Assembly (NCBI GenBank): GCA_032821775.1 | Contig: JAVLRN010000017.1 | Location: 1 to 64,000 of the forward strand | DNA length: 64,000 nucleotides | DNA from: Sanguinoderma infundibulare | Lineage: Eukaryota > Basidiomycota > Agaricomycetes > Polyporales > Polyporaceae | Direction of reading: 5' to 3' | Shown: in pieces, positions 56,024-64,000 of the stretch | Layout: the number at the start of each line of letters is the position of its first letter | Numbering within the stretch: position 1 is the stretch's first letter | Position numbers and translations under genes: made by a program | The notes under the pieces: model-generated | Database searches by the model: none | Told to the model about the DNA's origin: nothing | Seen by the model: only the letters and a program-made list of their open reading frames with translations

Positions 56024-56635
56024 CACGCGAGGAAAACCAATATTTCTTGTGCCCAAAAATAGGCTGAAAAATGTTAGAGCGAATGTCACGTTTTTCGGAA
56101 TGTTTTTCCCCATACAGAACTTGAAATTTAAGTTTTCTCTGAATGTTCACCCAAAGTTGACGTTTTGGGCCGCGTTCCGAGGCCAACAAAATGTGACGGA
56201 GAATGTCACGTTCTATTGGCTGCACAACATTGCGGAGAACTTCGAATTTTAATAAACATTCAAACTCAGATAACATTTACAGTTCTCCGCTGAAATGGTC
56301 AATAAACTTGAAGTTCTCATAAAACTCGGTAAATGTTGCTAAAAACTTCAAGTTTATTGACCATTTCAGCGGAGAACTGTAAATGTTATCTGAGTTTGAA
56401 TGTTTATTAAAATTCGAAGTTCTCCGCAATGTTGTGCAGCCAATAGAACGTGACATTCTCCGTCACATTTTGTTGGCCTCGGAACGCGGCCCAAAACGTC
56501 AACTTTGGGTGAACATTCAGAGAAAACTTAAATTTCAAGTTCTGTATGGGGAAAAACATTCCGAAAAACATGACATTCGCTCTAACATTTTTCAGCCTAT
56601 TTTTGGGCACAAGAAATATTGGTTTTCCTCGCGTG
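56024..56635. mobile_element. Foldback element: two near-identical inverted arms of about 292 bp
   Basis: The left arm begins CACGCGAGGAAAACC (56024) and the right arm ends with its reverse complement (56635). The arms meet around a spacer of about 27 bp (56316-56342). Read by eye they differ by only one or two bases (for example C/T near 56090), so the same 85-codon frame appears in both arms. It is AT-rich compared with its surroundings. No transposase is present. It could be a young MITE/foldback element or an inverted duplication; transcription would give a long hairpin RNA. Confidence 0.85.
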
Positions 56636-57419
56636 AAAGGATGAGGTCATCAGCATTTTAATGACCCCGCGCCCAGATCAGGGGGCGTCCCTGGCTGTCC
56701 TAATTTGGAAGATTGGTGCTCAGTTACCAGGAATTGGGCGCTGGCCCGACCGCCTGAGCAGCGACTTCAACTCCGGAGCACTGCTCATCAGCAGAGTCTC
56801 AGAGGTAGTGCGTCCGAGTATGGATTTTCCGGATCGAACACATAACCAACAACAGCGTCAAAATAATGTGAAGCGCCTTCTATTGGTGCTATTAAGAAAC
56901 ATTGAATCGCGAGGTAAGTAACAAGCTGCTACATTTAAAGTAGTCCGGGAGAAGTTGCGGAGACGTCGGAAGGGAACCTCTACGATTGGCCACGATCGAC
57001 GGGGCCGTCATATGCCGCGAAGTTAATTGGTCGACATTGCACCGATTTCGACACTTGCATTCAGCTTCGCGCCGGGCGCGGCTGAGTCTTCATGATCTTC
57101 GGAGGGCTCGCACAAAGGACTCGACAAGGTTTGGGGATCAAGTCGAGGCTTTCATGAGGTGCGGTGTCAGTAGGTCAGCCTGAGGGTTCTGGACACGACT
57201 CTTACGGGAGGCAACGAACGATAGGCGGAGGTTCTCTCCGTACCATTACCACGATACAATATTAATGTACAGATCTGGCCTGGATGCGACATGAGGACTA
57301 CTCGACGAAGCCACGTAAGAGATGCGTAAGGATGCGGTAGGAATTTTGGACATGAATACACTCGGCAAAAGCGTATGCAAGGGGCCATTAGCATAGTATT
57401 TCCTCGTCTCCGCTCTGAG
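56636..57419. other. No recognised gene
   Basis: An 86-codon plus-strand frame (56661-56921) has no recognised domain. Confidence 0.4.
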
Positions 57420-57660
57420 ACCATTTCATATCGTTCTCTAGCAGTAGGGGAAAATCGAGTATCAGCCACGCACCCGCCGAGCCAGCAAACACACAAACCA
57501 TGGCAGACAACGCCCGACAGACCTCCTGGATTATAGCATTTCACTAGCTCAAATTGTTCTCTAGTGGATATCCGATATCAGCCCCGAACACGCACAACCA
57601 GCGAACGCACAAACCTTGACAGCAGACCATGCCCGACAGACCTCCTGAATTCGCATCTTG
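57420..57660 (-). repeat. Tandem duplication of the BTB gene's terminal exon and intron
   Basis: On the minus strand, IQEVCRAWSAVK followed by a GTTTGTGCG donor, a short intron and AGAACAATTTGA is repeated about 120 bp downstream as IQEVCRALSAM, GTTTGTGTG and AGAACGATATGA. Similarity is about 75 percent. Confidence 0.7.
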
Positions 57661-58668
57661 AGCATCGTCTGGCACTCGTTGCAAGTCAGCCCCATGCTGG
57701 CTTTCTCGAACGTCGACCGCAGTGCATAAATCGACATGCCTACAGATCACACCCTTCATCAGAAAACACCAACTCATTCCCAAACCACCGAGTCTTCAAC
57801 ATAAGAATAAATGTCTTACTTGGAAGCGTGTCCCAGGCAAGCTCCGCAGCTGCCAACGCCCAGGCATGCGTCAGCCATGCCTGCGCCGCCTCGCTGCACG
57901 TCCGAGCCACCGTCCGCATAGGGTGGCCGGCCGGGGGTTCGATCACAATGTTCTTCAGCGCCGTCGTCCGGTTGCGGTGCAGGTCAAAGAGGCGGCGGAG
58001 GTAGACCGCGCCCATCTTCATCGTCAGCTCGTCGGTGAGCGTCGAGGAATCATACGCCAAGAGATGCGCCGAGATGGCTGTGGCCGCCTCGTTGAGGCTG
58101 TGCTTCCTGGCCAGGGCATAGGCGTCGATGGGGTGGTGGGGGGCGTGTAGGAGGAGCAGGGAGTATATAGATTTGGAGGAAGAGGCGAAAAGGAGGGGAG
58201 AGATACCGTATTTGACCATAGCATCAAGCGCCGCCTCGATCGTCTCCAGCGCTGGACGGTAATGGGCGCATGGCACGCCGTACACGATGCAGAACACGAT
58301 GCTGAGCACCGATGCGGGCTCAGAGACGGCGATCAAGAGGGTGAGGGTAGTGACCAACCCGCCAAAGGCGTTTGTGGACAGATGGGTGAAGTATTGGTGG
58401 TGAACGTAAAACAGGACCTGGTCGGACGATGTGATCATCAGGTCGGGGTACATCCCGCCGAGCATGCGTTCAGGCCCGAAGACGGTGGACACATTCGGGG
58501 CCCCTCCACACGGGAACTGGACGGTGAGATCGTTGAGCTGTGCCGAGGGACGCAAGCTGAGATAGAGTCAGGCAATTACGTGCAGGGGGTACTCACCATT
58601 GTAAATTCCTGGGGGATGGGGGTACCCGCGCCTTGGAAGTACACGACCGGCTGGTAGGTCTGGTCCAT
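57549..58668 (-). CDS. BTB/POZ-domain protein of the fungal type
   Basis: The start at 58668 gives MDQTYQPVVYFQGAGTPI. The first intron must end at GGCACAG to keep frame, leading to LNDLTVQFPCG. Then comes the BTB core: YPDLMITSSDQVLFYVHHQY, followed by PASVLSIVFCIVYG, ALDAMVKYGIS and HPIDAYALARKHSLNEAA, the usual order in agaricomycete BTB proteins. After intron 2 comes SIYALRSTFEKASMGLTCNE, with a CNEC pair near the end, then EVCRAWSAVK and a short last exon ending RTI-stop at 57549. About 335 residues. Such proteins may act as Cullin-3 adaptors or in protein interaction; targets unknown. It starts only 43 bp from the end of the HET gene, on the same strand. Confidence 0.75.
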
Positions 58669-58710
58669 GGTGATGGCAACCTCGCATGTAACTGGTGGAG
58701 TTCATTGTAC

Positions 58711-59772
58711 TTACCAGCCTTTAGTATGGCCTCCAGCCCTCCCTGGGATGCGACCATGGAGTCCATATGCGGAGCAGTCCACAGACGTGTCGGACTCGAG
58801 AACACGGCCTAGCCTCTGCTTAAACGCAGCATCAGAGAGGGATACGAGGTCTCTTGATCCTTTGAAGTCATCAGGAGAGGAGGCGAGGAGACGGTGCTCC
58901 CTTGTTGCGAGGAAAACAGCGCCAGATGGCCCAGATTCGGTATTCGAAGGTTTCGGAAGACGTCGAAAGCAGGAAGGGAATTTGAGTATGTTGGTCATAG
59001 GAAGTGTGCGACCGTGACAGTGCCAGGCGAAGATGGATTGGTCGCTACCCTGCTGTACAATCTCCTCTTGGAGGCGGAAGAATGCCTTTCCGATACCCTC
59101 GCCATACAGAATGGGCAACTGAACGTCGAAGATGCCGAATAGACTATACGCTCGGTCCTCTTCCCGTGTCGTCTCTCGTGATGCCGCCCAGGACATACGA
59201 TGAGCGACAGAGACATGGGATAAGGTTTTGTCAAATGTGAACACGGCGCGGTCGACACCATTTATGTCCTCGAGAAGTGATGCGAGCTCGGCCTTGGAGC
59301 CGAGTACGGACCACTCATGGGAGAGCAGTGTGACATCCTTTGGGGCGATGAGCTCCTGCAATGTCCACCCGCGCCGATGCCACCTGCTTGCGCGGAACTC
59401 CGGAACCCACAGCTCGGAGGAGTCACTGACGTCGTGAAGGTACGCATAGCAAACGTCGGCATCGCGATACCAGGTGTACATGGAGTTGATGACCTCAGAC
59501 AGTTCAGCGGAGCTCGTCTGGTCAATGCAGCAAGAGTTGACTCAGCCGTACTTGTAACCGTTAGCCTGCGAGCACTCGCAGAAGTCGCGGACCTTTGGAG
59601 AAAGTTTGTGGAGGATGCTTTCACCTGGCGAGCTGTCACTCTGGATCTGGACGACTTGTTGGAAAGTCTGCTCTCCGTTCGGATCCCATGTGTGGGAGAG
59701 GATGGTGTATTTGACTTCGTGGGGATTGCTGAATTCCACAAACCGGCCGGTTTCTGTGTCGAGCAATTGCAT
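58711..59772 (-). pseudogene. HET (heterokaryon incompatibility) domain gene with one in-frame stop
   Basis: The frame opens with MQLLDTETGRFVEF and YTILSHTWDPNGEQTFQQV, the classical HET start. It continues after a TGA at 59539-59541 with SCCIDQTSSAELSEVINSM, YTWYRDADVCYAYLHDV, WHRRGWTLQELIAPKDVTLL, SWAASRETTREEDRAYSLFG and LPILYGEGIGKAFFRLQEE. The stop sits where the family has Trp in the WVDTCCID-type motif (here KYG-stop-VNSCCID), and the following Asp is Asn. Without the stop the protein would be about 353 residues. HET proteins trigger cell death on fusion of incompatible fungal cells. The stop makes this copy probably inactive unless a short intron or readthrough removes it; sequencing error is also possible. 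Confidence 0.8.
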
Positions 59773-60348
59773 AGTGGGGTTTTAAGGGGTCTGCGATTAA
59801 GGGATATTGGAAACAAATGCTATCTAAATGCAGCGATGAGACGTACTCTCGATCGGAAGCTGGATGTTGCGCGTACGTGTTGCAGATGATCTGGGGGCTA
59901 GTAGACCAGAGACTGAAGTAATAGTAAGCTCGTGAAAGTGCCAGAGTCAACATGTATGAGAGCTAACCTCGTTGTGGGTGGTCAACCGGAGAAGCTTGAA
60001 GCAGGGCAAGAGGCGAGGCGAACTCCTTATATATGCATGCTTGAACGCCGATGCATTGAGAACACTGTCTGCCAACAGCATGACAACCGTAGTATATGTG
60101 GCAGCGCAGACACAGCTTAACGTAGTACTGTATTCGGATTCACCACTGTTCGATCCGGCCCAGGTCCCCGATTCATTGGTAGACGACGTCCGGTTATCGA
60201 TAAGCTGCTGCAGTTAGCGATAGGCTGCGCACCTGCCACTGTCTTAGACGCGCATATAGGCGATACACAGAAACCAGCATCGCGCGGAGATGACACGGTG
60301 CCTATATGCACGACAACGCTCAAGAACCTGGCACACCTCACACTCTAG
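59773..60348. other. Upstream region of the HET gene, no gene recognised
   Basis: Short frames only. It should hold the promoter of the minus-strand HET gene. Confidence 0.4.
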
Positions 60349-60777
60349 ATGATCGCGGGCGTCGCCAATGTCCTCGTGGCTGCCCTCATCCTGCCGCATG
60401 TCAACACGGTCACCGTGGTCCTCGAGATGGACATGAAGGTCACAACGGAGCTCCTCCCCCGGCCACTCGCCTGTTGGCACAATATTGACAATTCCCGCCT
60501 CAGCGTCAGCGTGAGCAACGGAGGCATGATGCTCACCGTCCGGCTGGAGGGGGACTCGGAGCTGTGTGGGCTGGCGCTCAAGCTTCAATACCTGGTCAAC
60601 GAGGTGTTCGCCGAGCAGAACACCTGGCCGCTCCCCGTACCCACACTCCTCCCACTCACAGATGTCACACCCATGCACGTGTGCATCCATGACTGGGCCC
60701 TGCTCTTGGAGCCGTCTACACGCCCACTTGCAAGTGGGCTCGGTATAATACTCGTGAAGCAGTTGCACTCGTCCTAG
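60349..60777 (+). CDS. Unrecognised ORF, possibly an LRR-like tail of an F-box-type gene
   Basis: An uninterrupted frame of 142 codons, with hydrophobic beta-like segments (NVLVAALILPHVNTVTVVLE, GMMLTVRLEGDSELCGLALK). The pattern recalls the C-terminal repeats of agaricomycete F-box proteins, but no F-box is nearby and no family is certain. Its stop codon lies inside the first bases of the dispersed repeat starting at 60771, so the original end may have been replaced. Confidence 0.4.
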   Translation: MIAGVANVLVAALILPHVNTVTVVLEMDMKVTTELLPRPLACWHNIDNSRLSVSVSNGGMMLTVRLEGDSELCGLALKLQYLVNEVFAEQNTWPLPVPTLLPLTDVTPMHVCIHDWALLLEPSTRPLASGLGIILVKQLHSS

Positions 60778-61205
60778 TCTGCTTACAAAACCATACCAGT
60801 GTGTCTCTGGAATGTGATGAGGCTTGGGCAAAACTAGAATTCATGCAGCCTTTCGACCTCGCAAAGGGCATAAGTGGGAATCGAACCTCCAATGGCAACG
60901 ACCCGGGTTACCACCACCCTATTAACGCTGTACAACTTGGGCGTAAAGAGTTGAACATCACCTTCGTAATGGCTTAGCATGCACCTGTCGCAATCTCGTG
61001 CTCTCAGTTTGTTGAATTTTGCCACTACTCCAGCGCTGGAGTTATCCTCGAATTCGAACACAGTTAGAGCGAAAGTTAGTATGAACCCTGAAACGCTGAC
61101 ATGCCACTAGCGTGCCAGTAGATTCGTTATCTCAATCACGCGCTAATACGAGTGCCCCCGCAAAATCATTGTGCTGGCAAGTGCTGGCAGCGGACACTTG
61201 GCTTT
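60771..61205. repeat. Dispersed repeat copy 2, candidate tRNA-derived SINE
   Basis: Partner of 46636-47080. On the minus strand GGTTCGATTCCCAC matches the tRNA T-arm / B-box consensus exactly, and a candidate A box lies about 47 bases upstream. Between them GGGT and ACCC could form an anticodon-stem-like hairpin. It is less truncated than copy 1. No intact tRNA cloverleaf can be drawn with confidence. Confidence 0.65.
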
Positions 61206-61473
61206 CGCCACCTCCTCCATGTTGGAGATTAGATTATGTAAGCAAGCTCGTCTTGTGCTCGCGTCCAAGGTCTCTCCCGTCTTATTCGGTCTTGTACTGC
61301 ATCATGACTTAGCATCTTGTTCATTCTAGTGCCAGCATGCCCCAGCGCTAGTCCTCCGTCGCTAAGTTCGACCTCGGCCATTGACTGCAAATCCGACCAT
61401 GTCTCAAAGTCAACAGTAAGTAGCACATATCATCATCACCATCCAAGGAAATCGGGCTGATGTAGTACAATAA
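61206..61473. other. Upstream region of F-box gene 5
   Basis: No gene recognised; it should hold the promoter of the interrupted F-box gene. Confidence 0.4.
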
Positions 61474-61941
61474 ATGGCAGCTGTGTTGAGCAGAATGTCC
61501 GAGTCGCAGTCAATGATGGGCGATATTGCTGCGCTAGCTCGAGAACTGCAGACAAAGACTCAGGATCTCCTTGAGAGCTGCGCTGAGATAATAGAGTACA
61601 CCTTTTTCATATTTGATTCTTTTTGTGTATACGTGCTCATTGTCATGTGCAGTCCAGATGTGGTACATCATTAGTTGGATTGACAAGATCCTATTGCTCA
61701 TGATGGTGTGTCTTCAAGTTTCATGGTGTGGATAACAACATATCCATTGCAGTGGCCAACCTCCATCGATGGTACAACCTTTCTCCCACTTCCCCAGTCA
61801 ATCGACTACATCCAGAACTCCTTGGTATTATCTTCCACTGCCTACAAGACCCCGTCAAAGCCCCCTCTTCAGAACGCCTCAGTGCGCCTGCCTTCAACTC
61901 GTATCATCCCCTCATCTCCGCAATGCTGGTATGCCACAAGT
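61474..61941 (+). pseudogene. F-box gene 5, N-terminal part only, cut by a Copia LTR
   Basis: Exon 1 gives MAAVLSRMSESQSMMGDIAA and QTKTQDLLESCAEIIE. After short introns the main exon has LHRWYNLSPTSPVNRLHPEL, FHCLQDPVKAPSSERLSAP and LISAMLVCHK, strongly like F-box gene 1. The sequence is lost at the invariant LVCHxW segment because the LTR begins at 61942. The missing 3' part should lie beyond the 5' LTR, right of the window. Confidence 0.8.
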
Positions 61942-62341
61942 TGTTGAGCATAGTGGGGATACCACTATGGGGGACAACTATAGACAACAATATAAACTCA
62001 GTCGCAGTAGACGAGACTGAATATACATTTGCAGGTACCTATAGACAACAATATAAACTACAGAAGGTACCCGTGAGCGGCATGAACGTATGTAAGTACA
62101 TGGGGGAGCTCACCTCAGTTGCAGTAGATGAGACTGAGGTGAGCGCGACTCGTGCGCAAGGCTAATATGGTGCAGCAAACAAGACTTGGGTGTACACGTA
62201 GATCTGAGACACGACTAACTGCCATGGGACAAGTATCATACAGATATAGTAAGCGGGACGCCCGATGTCAAAACAGGAATGCATATGGAGCGCCGCGCTC
62301 CACCACCCGAGCGCGGCTTGCCCAGACCTTTCCCATCAACA
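61942..62341 (-). repeat. 3' LTR of a Ty1/Copia retrotransposon (400 bp)
   Basis: Bounded by TGTTGA and TCAACA, the perfect short inverted ends of an LTR. On the element's strand it is preceded by the polypurine tract TTGAGGGGGAG right after the pol stop. It contains two copies each of CTATAGACAACAATATAAAC and CAGTCGCAGTAGACGAGACT (with small changes), possible enhancer-like repeats. The 5 bp before it, CAAGT (61937-61941), are the predicted target-site duplication. Confidence 0.9.
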
Positions 62342-62348
62342 CTCCCCC

Positions 62349-64000
62349 TCAAGTCGCAGTGAGGCCGAGTGCGGCAGCAAAGTGCTTCACCTTTGTGGAT
62401 GGCAAAGCTTTTGTTAGGATGTCGGCTGTCTGGTTTTCCGTGGGACAGTAGAGTAGGCAGATAGAACCGTTGTCAATAACATAGCGAATGAAATGGTAGT
62501 GCACATCAATGTGCTTGGTGCACGCGTGATAGGAACCGTCTTTTGTGAGCGCGATCGTGGATTGATTGTCACTATGGAGGTCTGTTGGGTCCGAGAGTGG
62601 GCGGAAGATCTCGCCAATGAGGCGACGAAGCCAAATGGCCTCCTTGGCAGCGTGGGTGGCTGCGACGTATTCGGACTCAGCTGTTGAGAGTGTTACGAGC
62701 TCTTGCTTCTTTGAGGACCAGGAAACCGCGCCGCCATCCACCAGAAAGGCATAACCCGTGATCGCGCGACGGTGCTCCTGCGTTGCGCCATTGGCATCCA
62801 TGAAACCTTCCAAACCCCGGTCGTTTCCTCCATACGTGAGAACCAGGCTGCGCGTACCCAACAGATATCAGAAGATGCGCTTCACGGCCTCCCAATGGGC
62901 CCATCCAGGGTTGTCAGAGAACTGCACGAGTGTGGAAACTGCAAACGCGATGTCTGGACGCGTTCCCATAGCTGCATACATGAGCGCGCCAATAGCCTCA
63001 TGATACAGGATGCGCTGCATGTGCGCGACATCGAGCGCGCTCTTGGGGGACTGTGCTTTTGAAAGAGGGGAGTTGTGGTCCATCGGGGTCGAAATTGGCT
63101 TCAAATCGTCGAAATTGAAACGCGTAATGATTGCGTCGATGTACGAGTGTTGGGAAAGAGAAATCGTACAGTTCGCGCAGTCACGCGCGATTTTGATGCC
63201 AAGAAGCCACGAGATTGGCCTGAGGTCGGTCAGCTTGTACCTCTCGCTGATGCACGCCCTATGGTAAGTCAGCTGCTTGCGTGAGGGTCCGGTCATGAGG
63301 CAGTCATCAACGTGAACGGCGAGGATAATGATGTACGTGGGCGTGTGCTTGTAGAAAACCCCCCAGTCTGCCTCGGAACGCATGAAACCCAGCTCCGCTA
63401 GTGCGGTACACAGGGTTTCATACCACCTCCGCCCGCCCTGCTTCAACCCATACAGTGCCTTCAACAACTTCAATATGAACTTCTTTCGGTCAGCAAACGC
63501 GTGATCTGGCGGCTGCTCCAAATAGACATCTTCATCAAGTGTGGAATTGAGGTACACGCTGTTGAAATCGAATGACTCAATTGGCCAGTCGTTACGAGCT
63601 GCGACAGCCAAAATTAGTCGAAAAGAAGGGAGTTTGGCGACTGGAGCGAAGGTGTTAGTGTAATCGATGCCGTAAACTTGAGTGAAGCCGCGTGCGACCA
63701 AACGAGCCTTGTATTTCTCAATTTCTCCGGCTGCATTCTTCTTGATGCGCAAGACCCATTTTGAGTTGACGACGTTGCCGGTGTCCGGCTGTTGGACGAC
63801 TTTCCAGGTTTCGTTAGCCACAAGGTTGTTGAGCTCGGTCCGGATCGCCGCTTCCCATTTTGGCCAATCTGGGCACTTCTTTGCCTCCGAGTACGTTGGC
63901 TCGATGCACTCGGCTTTTCCCATGACCATAGCCATCGCCACGTCCTCCTCCTCGACTCTCGCTCGCACAAACGCAGTCGCGGCCATCTCTTCTTCCTCCT
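62349..64000 (-). pseudogene. Copia pol: reverse transcriptase and RNase H, one in-frame stop, 5' part outside
   Basis: From the right edge: a Pro-poor linker, then EAAIRTELNNLVANETWKVV, KWVLRIKKNAAGEIEKYKAR, the palm with SFDFNSVYLNSTLDEDVYLE, KALYGLKQGGRRWYETL, and the active-site box HVDDCLMTG (about 63300), with both aspartates. DIAFAVSTLVQFSDNPGWAH follows, then the RNase H part GFMDANGATQEHRRAITGYA, LVTLSTAESEYVAATHAAKE, TDLHSDNQSTIALTKDG and HFIRYVIDNG. A TGA at 62868-62870 interrupts RIF-stop-YLLGTR, where Copia elements have Arg or Lys; the frame is otherwise kept to the stop at 62349. This copy is probably non-autonomous, but young. Confidence 0.9.

Larger units (their letters stand above)
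61942..64000 (-). mobile_element. Ty1/Copia LTR retrotransposon, 3' part (continues past the right edge)
   Basis: Made up of the 3' LTR, polypurine tract and the RT-RNase H end of pol on the minus strand. Gag, protease, integrase and the 5' LTR must be right of the window. It is inserted into F-box gene 5. Confidence 0.92.

Noticed and set aside
56019..56661. Two identical 85-codon ORFs in the foldback arms
   Set aside because: They are the same sequence seen on both strands of an inverted repeat, with no transposase motif.

Overview
The window looks like nuclear DNA of a filamentous basidiomycete, most likely an agaricomycete of the polypore type. Genes are GC-rich and mostly cut by 50-70 bp GT-AG introns, conserved genes give fungal proteins, and there are large lineage-specific F-box, HET and BTB families plus a Ty1/Copia element. 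No tRNA or rRNA gene was recognised. Exon boundaries were read by hand from splice sites and family conservation.

Layout. 1-2329 is a broken second copy of the SSZ1 gene, a direct duplicate of 12722-15073. 2330-9757 is gene-poor and holds gene debris (C-terminus of an acyl-CoA synthetase-like enzyme, a ribosomal protein L27 fragment, diverged direct repeats). It ends at a perfect 30-bp minisatellite of about 28.7 copies (9758-10617). 10918-21835 is a conserved block: type II haloacid dehalogenase, SSZ1 (Hsp70-like partner of the ribosome-associated complex), UBP14 (isopeptidase T-type ubiquitin protease) and NAP1 (histone chaperone). SSZ1, UBP14 and NAP1 each have at least one intron of 400-700 bp.

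23.2-32.9 kb holds a MITE-like element, a cluster of intact and broken F-box/LRR-like genes, and a tandem pair of unrecognised membrane-like proteins. 33.9-40.4 kb holds a tandem pair of ABC ATPase genes with a divergent membrane part. 40.5-45.5 kb is a long protein with a CDCA7-type cysteine-rich zinc finger. 45.4-56.6 kb is a second debris field: an inverted chimeric duplication shared with 27.7-28.3 kb, a dispersed repeat with a tRNA-like B box, and fragments of RPS26, a RasGEF, RSC8/SWI3 and an aspartic protease. One intact F-box gene and a 612-bp near-perfect foldback lie there too. 57.5-59.8 kb carries a BTB gene next to a HET-domain gene with an in-frame stop. 61.5-64 kb is an F-box gene cut by a Copia element whose 3' LTR (61942-62341) and part of pol are in the window; the rest lies beyond the right edge.

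The housekeeping genes act separately in cotranslational folding, ubiquitin recycling and chromatin assembly. The F-box, BTB and HET genes belong to families tied to ubiquitin ligases and non-self recognition and sit in the rearranged parts. The most unusual signals are the fragment-and-duplication mosaic, the perfect minisatellite, the foldback, and the two adjacent tandem pairs (29.3-40.4 kb).
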